This document shows, piece by piece, positions 18,071 to 26,182 of a DNA stretch of 64,000 nucleotides. The number at the start of each line of letters is the position of its first letter. The stretch's first letter is position 1. Under the pieces are notes generated by a model that saw nothing but the letters and a program-made list of their open reading frames with translations, did no database searches and was not told where the DNA came from. Source of the DNA: Pontibacter aquaedesilientis. GTDB taxonomy: Bacteria; Bacteroidota; Bacteroidia; Cytophagales; Hymenobacteraceae. The stretch covers positions 248,001 to 312,000 of the forward strand of contig NZ_JACXAJ010000003.1 of the NCBI RefSeq assembly GCF_014773225.1. The letters run 5' to 3'. The position numbers and the translations under genes were made by a program.

Positions 18071-19306
18071 ATGAAGCTTATCAAGTATTTATCAGCTGTT
18101 GTTGTGGGAGGTGCGCTTCTTGCATCTTGCGGAAAAGGTGGCGGTTATCCAACAAGCACTGACCCAGGCGATTACAGCTCAGCCACGGGTATTGAGTATA
18201 ACGAGGATGAGACTGCATTCCAAGTAAATGATTACGAGGATTTCCCTCAGGCACCAGGTTTGGTCTTCATTGAGGGTGGCCGTACAACGCTTGGCTCTAT
18301 GGAAGAGGACATTGCCATGACCCGTGACAACATTGAGCGCACGGTTACAGTGGCATCTTTCTACATGGACGAGACGGAGGTTGCCAACATCCACTGGCTG
18401 GAGTATCTACACTATCTTAAGAGAGACTCTCTTCCGGAGGTGTACACAGCAGCTTTGCCGGATACTACGGTTTGGTCTCGTCAGCTTTCTTTCAACGACC
18501 CTTACGTAACGTATTACCTGCGTTACCCTGGCTTCCGTTTTTTCCCGGTTGTGGGTGTAAGCTGGCTACAGGCTAATGACTACTGTACCTGGCGTACTGC
18601 CAAGGTAAACGAAAACCTGGCGAAAGAAGCTACTGGCGGATCTAATAAAAGAAGAGGCCTTTTTGGCAAAAGAGCTGCACAGGAGCCTACCGAGGCTACT
18701 GCACTTTCAATCGAGTCGGGTTACGTGCTTCCGAACTACCGTCTCCCAACGGAGGCTGAGTGGGAATATGCTGCTCAGGCTTTGATCGGTACACAGTACA
18801 ACGAAGACGAGAACCAGAACAACAGAAGACTTTATCCTTGGGATGGCCACCAACTGCGTAACCCGCACGGCAAGCAGATGGGCAAATTCCTGGCAAACTT
18901 CAAGCGCGGACGTGGTGACTATGCCGGTGTGGCTGGCTCCTTGAACGATGGCGCAATGATTACAGACTACATCTACAGCTACCCTCCAAATGACTTCGGT
19001 CTGTACAATATGGCTGGTAACGTAAATGAGTGGGTACAGGATATTTACCGTCCGCTTTCATTCCAGGATGTAGAAGACCTTAACCCATTCCGTAGAGATG
19101 GTTTCCTGGACGAGGCTGAGCAGTATGACAGCAGCGAAGGCTACCACTCACTGATCAACAATGAAGTGCGTGTGTACAAAGGTGGTTCATGGAAAGACGT
19201 AGCCTACTGGCTGTCTCCAGGTACCAGAAGATTCATGGCTCAGGATTCTTCAACTGCAACAATTGGTTTCCGTTGCGCGATGATCAACGCCGGATCTAAC
19301 AAATAA
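18071..19306 (+). CDS. gldJ: Gliding motility / T9SS lipoprotein GldJ
   Basis: A 411-residue lipoprotein with signal ending LLASC (Cys20) and a formylglycine-generating-enzyme (SUMF1) fold. Visible blocks: GLVFIEGGRTTLGSMEED, SFYMDETEVANIHWLEYL, VVGVSWLQANDYCTWR, YRLPTEAEWEYAA, YNMAGNVNEWVQDIY and YKGGSWKDVAYWLSPGTRRF, ending in IGFRCAM. The ATGIEYN segment before the domain favours GldJ over GldK. GldJ stabilises the outer-membrane ring of the type IX secretion system; the enzymatic cysteines of true FGE are not required. A GFFGKRAAQEPTEA-like insert near residues 195-215 is variable. Confidence 0.85.
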   Translation: MKLIKYLSAVVVGGALLASCGKGGGYPTSTDPGDYSSATGIEYNEDETAFQVNDYEDFPQAPGLVFIEGGRTTLGSMEEDIAMTRDNIERTVTVASFYMDETEVANIHWLEYLHYLKRDSLPEVYTAALPDTTVWSRQLSFNDPYVTYYLRYPGFRFFPVVGVSWLQANDYCTWRTAKVNENLAKEATGGSNKRRGLFGKRAAQEPTEATALSIESGYVLPNYRLPTEAEWEYAAQALIGTQYNEDENQNNRRLYPWDGHQLRNPHGKQMGKFLANFKRGRGDYAGVAGSLNDGAMITDYIYSYPPNDFGLYNMAGNVNEWVQDIYRPLSFQDVEDLNPFRRDGFLDEAEQYDSSEGYHSLINNEVRVYKGGSWKDVAYWLSPGTRRFMAQDSSTATIGFRCAMINAGSNK

Positions 19307-19330
19307 GAACTAACAGTTATTACTATAAAT

Positions 19331-19360
19331 AAAGGGCCCGGGATTTACCCGGGCTTTTTT
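19331..19360 (+). terminator. Terminator of gldJ
   Basis: GCCCGGG/CCCGGGC stem with 5-base loop, then six T, 30 bases after the gldJ stop. Confidence 0.88.
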
Positions 19361-19448
19361 CATTTACAACCAATCCAAAATTGCTCCTTAATAGGTATAG
19401 ACTAAACACATACAAACGCTATACCCTACCCATCGGCGAGACTCATAA

Positions 19449-20135
19449 TTAAGCGGCGGCAATTGTAACTACACTCACTTCAGAGCAACCGCTTTCTAAG
19501 AGTATGGCGGCACAGGCTTCCAGTGTAGCCCCAGTGGTCAGCACGTCGTCCACCAACAGCACACGTTTACCTGTCACTTTCTCAGGCAGTTTCACCTCAA
19601 ATACTTTCTCCACGTTTTGCCAGCGATCCAGACGGCTTTTCTTAGTTTGAGTATCTGTATCGATGTTGCGCATGAGCACGCCGTTGCTCCATTCCACTTG
19701 CATCGCCTCCGAAAGCCCCTTCGCAAAACCATCGGATTGGTTATAGCCACGCCTTCTGAGCTTTAGCCGGTGCAGTGGCACAGGCAAGATGAGGTCGAAT
19801 TGCTTCGCATAATGATGATCAAGCAGGACGGAGCCATACCTTCGGCCTAAGTGCTCGCCCAATTCATGCGCCCCTTTGTACTTCAGCTTATGCAATAGCC
19901 GCTGCACACGCCCTTTTGGTTTAAAATGAAGGTATGAGAATGCATACCGGATCGGTACTTTGCCCCAGAAACGCTGCTGCAACATGTTTAGCTCCGTGGC
20001 ACCAAACAAATGTAGGTCGGTATAGGGCAGTCTTACATTACACTCAGTGCAGATATATTGCTCACCACGAGCCAGCGGCTCATCGCAGGCATGGCACACT
20101 TCAGGGAAAAGCAAAGACAGGAGATCCTGGAACAT
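19449..20135 (-). CDS. comF: ComF family phosphoribosyltransferase-like protein
   Basis: A 228-residue cytosolic protein. An N-terminal zinc ribbon (Cys14, Cys17, Cys29, Cys32) is followed by a type I phosphoribosyltransferase fold with the PRPP-binding loop VLLVDDVLTTGAT near residues 191-203 and family blocks FDLILPVPLHRLKLRRRGYNQS. ComF is required for DNA uptake in naturally competent bacteria, where it helps incoming single strands in the cytosol. It is widely present in non-competent genomes too, so competence is not proven. It is transcribed alone, divergent from the next gene. Confidence 0.92.
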   Translation of the reverse strand: MFQDLLSLLFPEVCHACDEPLARGEQYICTECNVRLPYTDLHLFGATELNMLQQRFWGKVPIRYAFSYLHFKPKGRVQRLLHKLKYKGAHELGEHLGRRYGSVLLDHHYAKQFDLILPVPLHRLKLRRRGYNQSDGFAKGLSEAMQVEWSNGVLMRNIDTDTQTKKSRLDRWQNVEKVFEVKLPEKVTGKRVLLVDDVLTTGATLEACAAILLESGCSEVSVVTIAAA

Positions 20136-20229
20136 TAGCTAGTTGGTATGGTTAAGGTATTCTTGATAATTTCGCTTAACTTTATCTGTTATACTTTTTT
20201 AGCATAAAACAGCAATAGCACACACAACA

Positions 20230-20583
20230 ATGAGTCAGATAGAAGAATTCAATGAATATCGCTCACGTATGAATGAGCGCATCATGTCTTACGACAACAA
20301 AGTGATCAAGCGTTTCTTTAACCTGGATACCAATACCTACATGGAGGGTGCCCTGGATGTAAAGACAAAAGAAATGCTTGGATTGGTGGCATCTATGGTA
20401 CTGCGCTGCGACGATTGCATCAAATACCACCTGGGTAAATGCCATGAGGAAGGATTAAGCGACGAACAGGTATTTGAAGTGTTTTCCATTGCCAACCTGG
20501 TAGGAGGTTCTATTGTAATCCCACATTTCAGAAGAGCCGTTGAGTATTGGGAGGAACTGAAAGCACAGCCAAGTGTTTCCTAA
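20230..20583 (+). CDS. Carboxymuconolactone decarboxylase / AhpD-like protein
   Basis: A 117-residue all-helical protein with the AhpD/CMD redox motif C-x2-C-x3-H (Cys60, Cys63, His67) in RCDDCIKYHLGKC and the family block GLSDEQVFEVFSIANLVGGSIVIPH. Proteins with this motif act as thiol-disulfide peroxidase partners rather than as true decarboxylases. The length matches single-domain members. A 12-bp hairpin follows the stop. Confidence 0.87.
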   Translation: MSQIEEFNEYRSRMNERIMSYDNKVIKRFFNLDTNTYMEGALDVKTKEMLGLVASMVLRCDDCIKYHLGKCHEEGLSDEQVFEVFSIANLVGGSIVIPHFRRAVEYWEELKAQPSVS

Positions 20584-20596
20584 ATTTTAAAGTTTC

Positions 20597-20636
20597 ATGG
20601 CTGCATTGTTAGATAACCATTCATCAATGCAGCCAT
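20597..20636 (+). terminator. Hairpin after the AhpD-like gene
   Basis: ATGGCTGCATTG and CAATGCAGCCAT form a perfect 12-bp stem with a 16-base loop. There is no T-run, so termination is less certain. Confidence 0.5.
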
Positions 20637-20659
20637 CTATAAATTAATAAATCAATCCT

Positions 20660-21010
20660 ATGTCAGACGAATCATCAAACCTGGAGCACAGATGGACTAA
20701 CCTGCGGGCTTCTATGATGAAGACGTTCGGAAAGAAACCTGATCTGAATGCCATCCTCTTCCTGATAGGTATACAGGAGTTGGGAAAAGGAATCACAAAT
20801 TTCACTAAGGAGGAGAAGCAGGACCTGATGCACATTGCAACCTGCAAAGTATTCAGTTTGTCGGGTTACTATGAGTTAGAACAGGTCGATGAAGAGGGGT
20901 GGCCGCACTATCGCTCCATCAAGCCTATACCTTTTGCAAACCTTAAAGAGCAGGACAGAATGCTTAAGTGGCACATACTTGAGTATTTCGACCAGTTAGA
21001 AAAAATTTAA
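20660..21010 (+). CDS. Conserved hypothetical protein upstream of xth
   Basis: A 116-residue soluble protein without recognised family, signal or membrane segment. It has an amphipathic helix-rich first half (LEHRWTNLRASMMKTFG, LNAILFLIGIQELGKG) and a second half with SGYYELEQVDEEGWPHY. Its stop codon overlaps the xth start by one base (TAATG), so the two are translationally coupled and probably act in the same operon. A function in DNA repair cannot be claimed from that alone. Confidence 0.7.
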   Translation: MSDESSNLEHRWTNLRASMMKTFGKKPDLNAILFLIGIQELGKGITNFTKEEKQDLMHIATCKVFSLSGYYELEQVDEEGWPHYRSIKPIPFANLKEQDRMLKWHILEYFDQLEKI

Positions 21011-21771
21011 TGAAGATTATCAGTTATAATGTGAACGGCATCCGTGCCGCTCTTTCCAAAGGATTTCAGGATTGGTTAAAGGCCGCCAACCCGGATGTAC
21101 TTTGCCTGCAGGAGATCAAGGCCTGCGAAGACAAATTTGACCGCGCTGTCTTCGAAGATCTGGGCTATAACGTATACCTGCATCCGGCACTCAAAAAAGG
21201 CTACAGCGGTGTGGCCATCCTCTCGAAGGAGAAACCAAAGCATGTTGAGATCGGCTGTGGCATGGAGTGCTACGATAACGAAGGCCGTGTCATTAGGGCT
21301 GATTACGACGATTACTCAGTGATGAGCGTCTACATGCCTTCCGGCTCGAGCGGGGAGGAGCGGCAGGGCTTTAAGATGCAGTGGCTCTCTGACTTCTACG
21401 ATTATGTCGGGGAGCTGAAGCAGACCTTGCCAGGTATGGTTATCAGCGGGGACTACAACATTTGCCACCAGGCCATTGATATCCATAACCCGAAATCGAA
21501 CGCCAACAGCTCTGGTTTTTTGCCTGAAGAGCGCAACTGGATGAGCAAATTCATAGAGAGTGGCTTTGTTGATAGCTTCCGGCATTTTAATAAAGAACCT
21601 CACAATTACAGTTGGTGGAGTTACCGGGCCGGGGCTCGCGGTAAAAATCTGGGTTGGCGAATTGACTACAACATGGTAACGAACAATTTGCAAGACCGAA
21701 TGCAGCGTGCTGCCATTCTCCCAGAGGCAAAACACTCCGACCATTGCCCTGTTTTGTTGGACATTATATAG
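21010..21771 (+). CDS. xth: Exodeoxyribonuclease III
   Basis: A 253-residue Mg-dependent AP endonuclease/3'-5' exonuclease of base excision repair. Family motifs are intact: ISYNVNGIRAA (metal-site Asn), CLQEIKA (metal-binding Glu), ISGDYNICHQAID (catalytic Asp and Asn), RIDYNMV and the final KHSDHCPV carrying the catalytic Asp-His. The length is normal. The gene overlaps the preceding hypothetical gene by one base. Confidence 0.95.
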   Translation: MKIISYNVNGIRAALSKGFQDWLKAANPDVLCLQEIKACEDKFDRAVFEDLGYNVYLHPALKKGYSGVAILSKEKPKHVEIGCGMECYDNEGRVIRADYDDYSVMSVYMPSGSSGEERQGFKMQWLSDFYDYVGELKQTLPGMVISGDYNICHQAIDIHNPKSNANSSGFLPEERNWMSKFIESGFVDSFRHFNKEPHNYSWWSYRAGARGKNLGWRIDYNMVTNNLQDRMQRAAILPEAKHSDHCPVLLDII

Positions 21772-21936
21772 TTATACCTACTTCGCGTATACTAAACCTG
21801 ATGTGCAGGCGGTTGTTAAGGTATAGCTTCTGTAAGATTTTTTGATTTTTATCTAATAGTAAATTAACCCTGCCAGGTTATCCGTAACTACACGTATGCT
21901 TTTGAAATAGATTGGTAATAGAAAAGGAGTTAGCAC

Positions 21937-24900
21937 ATGAACGAACATGATGCATTAGACAGGCTGTTGCATCAGCTCCAGGCTTTCAAGAAGAAGTTTT
22001 ACCTCAACCTACTGTTGCGGGGAAGCCTGTTCGCTGTGGGCTTGCTCATGTCTATTTACATCATTTATAGTTTGCTAGAGTACCTTTTCTATTTTCCAGC
22101 CTATGTTCGCGCCTTTTTGCTCTTTTCTTTTATCGGTTTAATCGTCTATGTGCTGGCCCGATGGATTTTACTCCCGCTCACGGCCATTGCCAATCTCAAA
22201 AAACTGCTCACCGATGAGCAGGCCGCATCACGCATTGGCGACCATTACCCCGAAATCAAAGATAAGCTACTGAATGCCATCCAGTTAAAAGACTTAGATC
22301 GGACAAATGAGCTGATTGCCGCTAGTATTGAGCAACGATCCAGCCAATTGGTTAGCTACCCTTTTACCGAGGCGATCACCTACCGCGATAACAAACCGCT
22401 TTTGAAGTACATTGCCCTTCCCGCCGTTATCATGCTGCTGATTGGGCTGCTATACCCTACTATATTTGTGCAGGGTACGGAGCGAATCCTCAACTACAAA
22501 AAGCATTATACTCCTTTAGCCCCTTTCAATTTTGTGGTGAAAAATGAGTCGTTGCAGACCTACAGGGGGGAGGACTTCGAGCTGCAGGTAGATATAGAAG
22601 GTAAAGCCATACCTAACGAGGTATACCTCCATTACAATGGCAGACGCCAGCGGTTGAACAAAGACAGTAACAATCGTTATACCTATACCTTCAAGCAACT
22701 ACAAAAGCCGGTGGAGTTTCAATTGGAAGGATCAGGCTTTATGTCAGACGACTATAACTTACGCTTGCTGTCGCGGCCTAACCTCAAGCACTTTCAGATG
22801 AAATTGGCCTACCCGGCATATCTGAAGCGCAAGCCAGAAGTAATCCAGAATACGGGCAATGCCACTGTGCCCGAAGGCACCACCATCACCTGGAGTTTCT
22901 CGGCTACTGAAACTAAAAGTGTAAAACTCGACTTCAAAAACCCTTCTCAATTGCTTGAGGCAAGTATTCAAGATAATTTATTCACAGCAACCAAGCAGTT
23001 TTCTGCGAGCCGGGATTATGCGGTTGCATTGCGCAACGAACATAGCACTAACAAAGAGGACATCAAGTATCAGATAACTGCCATACCTGACCGTCATCCG
23101 AAAATCACGCTGGAGCAGTACCACGATTCTGCCTTATTCAGGTTTATGGTGCTTGCCGGCGAAATCTCGGACGATTACGGTCTCACGCGCCTTGCGTTAG
23201 TCTACAAAGTCAGTAATGAGAAAAGCCCGCAGGCCAAATATAAGAGCCGGATGCTCCCCCTGAACAAACAGCAGCTTAATCAAACCTACTATCATCAATG
23301 GAACATCGCCGCTCTAAACCTAAACCCAGGTGACAAGTTGGAGTATTTTGTGCAGGTATGGGACAATGATGGCTTAAAGGGACCGAAAAGTGCACGGACG
23401 CGTACCTATGAGATGAAAATACCCAGTAGACGAGAGTTAGAGCAGGAATTGGTCAGCAATGCCCAGTCGGTGGAGAGCCAGCTTAGTCGTTCACTTGAAA
23501 AGAGCACCAAGCTGAAAGAGGAGCTTACTCGCTCTGAGGAGAAAATGAAGACCAAGCGAGATCTGAACTGGCAGGATAAAAAGCAGTTGGAGGACTTAGT
23601 AGAGAAGAAAAAGCAGCTGGAAAAAGATATTTCCTTTATGAAAGAGCTGTTTGATGAACTCAATAAAAAGCAGAACATGCTGAGCGAGCAGGATAAACAG
23701 CTTGCCGAAAAATCTCAGGAACTGCAAAAACTCATGGACAGCCTGCTGGACGAAGAAACCAAAAAGCTTTACCAGGAATTGGAGAAACTCCTGCAGGAGC
23801 AAAGACCGAATGATTCGGAACTGCAGCAGCTGTTGAGCAAACTCGACAATCGCGAGCGTAATCTGGAGCGTGAATTGGATCGTGCCCTGGAGCTTTTTAA
23901 GCAGCTGCAATTCGAACAGAAGCTTGATAATATTACCAACAAACTCGAGAAAATGGCCCAGGAGCAGCAGGACCTTTCCGAGAAAACTGCCAATAAGCAG
24001 GAAGACAACAAGCAGTTGCAACAGGAACAAGAGTCTATTAAACAAGATTTCGACGATCTAAAGGAGGACCTGAAAAACCTGAAAGACCTCAATGACAAGT
24101 TGCAGCACCCAAATCAAATGGACGAGGAGCAGTTGCAACAGGAACAGCAGCAGATCGAGCAGGATATGGATCAAGGCCAGCAGCAGCTGGAGAAAAACCA
24201 GAATAAAAAAGCCAGCGAATCACAGCAGAAGGCAGGGGAGAAGATGAAACAGATGGCCCAGAAAATGGAACAAATGCAGAATAGCATGAGTATGGACGGT
24301 ATGCAACAGAACCTCGATCACTTACGTGACATCCTCGAAAACCTCATCAAACTTTCTTTTGACCAGGAAAGCCTGATGAAATCCTTCCGAGGCGTTAGCC
24401 AAAGCGACCCAGGTTTTATCGCATTGTCTCAGCAGCAGCTCTCACTCCGGGAAAATGCCAAGGTAATAGAAGACAGTCTTTTCTCCCTTGCCAAGAAGGT
24501 GTTTCAGTTGGAGTCGTTTGTTACCCGCGAGGTTGCCCAGATGAACCAAAGCATGGATAACAGCATGAAGGAACTCCGGGATCGTAACGTAGGACGCGCC
24601 ACAGGGCATCAACAACTTGCCATGACCTCCATGAACAACTTGGCCCTTATGCTCAACGACGCACTTAAGCAAATGCAACAGGCTATGCAGCAAATGCAGG
24701 GTAATATGGCTAGCAAACAGAAGGGAAATAAACCTCAGCCCGGCGATTTTGGCCAGATGCAAGACGCATTGAATAAAAAAATCGAAGAATTGAAAAAAGG
24801 AGGCAAATCAGGTAAGGCACTGTCTGAAGAATTAGCTAAATTAGCTGCGGAGCAGGAAGCCTTGCGCAATGCGTTAAAAGAACTCGGGAAACAAGGCCAG

Positions 24901-25248
24901 AAACCAGGAGAAAACGGCACCAACGGCAACCTGGGAAATATTGCCAAGATGATGGAACAAAGCGAAACTGATCTCGTTAATAAACGATTGACTGAGCAGA
25001 CCATAATGCGGCAACGTGAAATCCTTACGCGCCTACTTGAAGCTGAGAAGTCTATGAAGGAGCGGGAATTGGACAATAAACGCGAAGCAAAGAGCGCTCA
25101 GGACATTGCCCGCCAGGTTCCTCCTTCCTTCGACAAGTATTTAAGAACAAAACAGAAACAAACTGAATTACTCAAGACTGTGCCGCCGGCTCTGTCACCA
25201 TACTATAAACAGAAAGTCAGCGAGTACTTCCAGAACATAAGTAACTAA
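21937..25248 (+). CDS. DUF4175 family membrane protein with long coiled coil
   Basis: 1103 residues. Two N-terminal membrane helices (about 24-46 and 52-75) and a third near 150-172 anchor a periplasmic region that includes beta-rich segments (about 180-480), as in DUF4175 proteins of Bacteroidota. From about residue 495 to 1000 the chain is an extreme Gln/Glu/Lys-rich coiled coil (LEKKKQLEKDI, QQEQQQIEQDMDQGQQQLE), broken by a Met-rich stretch (MKQMAQKMEQMQNSMSMDGM). Function unknown; the layout suggests an envelope-spanning structural or signalling protein. It is followed by an RsbW-like kinase gene 30 bases downstream. No AGGTATA copy occurs in its last 2.5 kb. Confidence 0.85.
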   Translation: MNEHDALDRLLHQLQAFKKKFYLNLLLRGSLFAVGLLMSIYIIYSLLEYLFYFPAYVRAFLLFSFIGLIVYVLARWILLPLTAIANLKKLLTDEQAASRIGDHYPEIKDKLLNAIQLKDLDRTNELIAASIEQRSSQLVSYPFTEAITYRDNKPLLKYIALPAVIMLLIGLLYPTIFVQGTERILNYKKHYTPLAPFNFVVKNESLQTYRGEDFELQVDIEGKAIPNEVYLHYNGRRQRLNKDSNNRYTYTFKQLQKPVEFQLEGSGFMSDDYNLRLLSRPNLKHFQMKLAYPAYLKRKPEVIQNTGNATVPEGTTITWSFSATETKSVKLDFKNPSQLLEASIQDNLFTATKQFSASRDYAVALRNEHSTNKEDIKYQITAIPDRHPKITLEQYHDSALFRFMVLAGEISDDYGLTRLALVYKVSNEKSPQAKYKSRMLPLNKQQLNQTYYHQWNIAALNLNPGDKLEYFVQVWDNDGLKGPKSARTRTYEMKIPSRRELEQELVSNAQSVESQLSRSLEKSTKLKEELTRSEEKMKTKRDLNWQDKKQLEDLVEKKKQLEKDISFMKELFDELNKKQNMLSEQDKQLAEKSQELQKLMDSLLDEETKKLYQELEKLLQEQRPNDSELQQLLSKLDNRERNLERELDRALELFKQLQFEQKLDNITNKLEKMAQEQQDLSEKTANKQEDNKQLQQEQESIKQDFDDLKEDLKNLKDLNDKLQHPNQMDEEQLQQEQQQIEQDMDQGQQQLEKNQNKKASESQQKAGEKMKQMAQKMEQMQNSMSMDGMQQNLDHLRDILENLIKLSFDQESLMKSFRGVSQSDPGFIALSQQQLSLRENAKVIEDSLFSLAKKVFQLESFVTREVAQMNQSMDNSMKELRDRNVGRATGHQQLAMTSMNNLALMLNDALKQMQQAMQQMQGNMASKQKGNKPQPGDFGQMQDALNKKIEELKKGGKSGKALSEELAKLAAEQEALRNALKELGKQGQKPGENGTNGNLGNIAKMMEQSETDLVNKRLTEQTIMRQREILTRLLEAEKSMKERELDNKREAKSAQDIARQVPPSFDKYLRTKQKQTELLKTVPPALSPYYKQKVSEYFQNISN

Positions 25249-25277
25249 ACGCACCTTATAGCTACATTTATCAGTAT

Positions 25278-25703
25278 ATGAATCAGGTTAAAATTCAGAT
25301 TCCTTCCTTAATCGAGAACATCCGGGTAATAGAAAGCTTCATAGACAATTCAAAGGAAGAATTCGAGTTTGAAGACGATGTGTATGGAAACATTATGGTG
25401 GCCGTCACTGAGTCTGTAAACAATGCCATCCGACATGGCAATAAATTCGATAAAGAAAAGATCGTATACCTTACTTTGCAGGTTGAGAACAATCAGCTTC
25501 TATTTGAGGTTGAGGACGAAGGACCTGGATTTGATTACGAAAGCCTTCCAGATCCCACGGCTCCAGAGAACCTGGAGAGTCCCGGAGGTCGCGGTATTTT
25601 TTTGATGCGCAATCTTTGTGATGAAGTAAATTTCCTGGATAACGGTAAAAAAGTACAGTTGATCTTTAATATCACGTCATTACAGAATGGATCAGCAAAT
25701 TGA
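25278..25703 (+). CDS. RsbW-like ATP-binding anti-sigma/serine kinase
   Basis: A 141-residue single GHKL ATPase domain. The N-box is VTESVNNAIRHGN, the G1 box VEDEGPGFD and the G2 box PGGRGIFLMRNL, typical of RsbW/SpoIIAB-type kinases that bind a sigma factor or phosphorylate an anti-sigma antagonist. There is no dimerisation His domain, so it is not a sensor kinase. Its partner STAS or PP2C proteins are not in this window. It overlaps ybeY by 17 bases. Confidence 0.88.
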   Translation: MNQVKIQIPSLIENIRVIESFIDNSKEEFEFEDDVYGNIMVAVTESVNNAIRHGNKFDKEKIVYLTLQVENNQLLFEVEDEGPGFDYESLPDPTAPENLESPGGRGIFLMRNLCDEVNFLDNGKKVQLIFNITSLQNGSAN

Positions 25704-26115
25704 GTTCTTTAGCGAGGACATCGATTTCTCATTAAGCAACCCAGACCAAATTTCTGATTGGATAGCTCAGATCATAGAGCAGCGTGATCAGGAATTGGTC
25801 AATCTTACTTACATTTTTTGCTCCGACGATTATTTGCACAGCATTAACGTGGAGTATCTTGATCACGATACGCTCACAGATATCATCACCTTCGATAATG
25901 CCGATGAGGAAGGCACCATCGAAGGTGATATTTTTATAAGCATAGATCGCGTGCGCGACAATGCTGCTACACACAGTACCTCTTTCGAAGACGAACTTCA
26001 CCGCGTCATCATTCACGGCGTTTTGCATTTGCTTGGTTTTAAAGATAAGACTCCAGAGCAAGAGGCAACTATGCGCAAACTAGAAGATTCTTCCTTATCT
26101 TTGCGGAAATTTTAA
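25687..26115 (+). CDS. ybeY: Endoribonuclease YbeY, rRNA maturation factor
   Basis: A 142-residue metal-dependent RNase involved in 16S rRNA 3' processing and ribosome quality control. The central LTDIITFDN and EGDIFISIDRV blocks are typical. The metal site reads HGVLHLLGFKDKT: the first two histidines are present, but the third ligand of the canonical HGxLHLxGYDH is not, with Asp two positions after the aromatic residue. I recall similar forms in other Bacteroidota. It overlaps the RsbW-like gene by 17 bases; a promoter candidate for mnmG sits inside its last codons. Confidence 0.92.
   Translation: MDQQIEFFSEDIDFSLSNPDQISDWIAQIIEQRDQELVNLTYIFCSDDYLHSINVEYLDHDTLTDIITFDNADEEGTIEGDIFISIDRVRDNAATHSTSFEDELHRVIIHGVLHLLGFKDKTPEQEATMRKLEDSSLSLRKF
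26096..26103 (+). promoter_or_regulatory. Putative promoter of mnmG inside the ybeY 3' end
   Basis: TATCTTTG matches TAnnTTTG and lies 80 bases before the mnmG ATG, so a transcript from it would carry the parS palindrome in its leader. Confidence 0.5.
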
Positions 26116-26148
26116 TCGCAGTTGAGGGAATTACCAGCCTTCTTTTGA

Positions 26149-26164
26149 TGTTTCACGTGAAACA
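26149..26164. promoter_or_regulatory. parS: parS site (ParB binding), perfect match
   Basis: TGTTTCACGTGAAACA is identical to the classic 16-bp chromosomal parS consensus. The symmetry extends two bases each side, giving a 20-bp perfect palindrome at 26147-26166. ParB nucleates here and spreads to organise origin segregation. It sits between ybeY and the mnmG start, 18 bases before the ATG, about 5 kb from the candidate origin. parS sites usually cluster near oriC. Confidence 0.88.
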
Positions 26165-26182
26165 TCCTTAAATCCAGAATAC

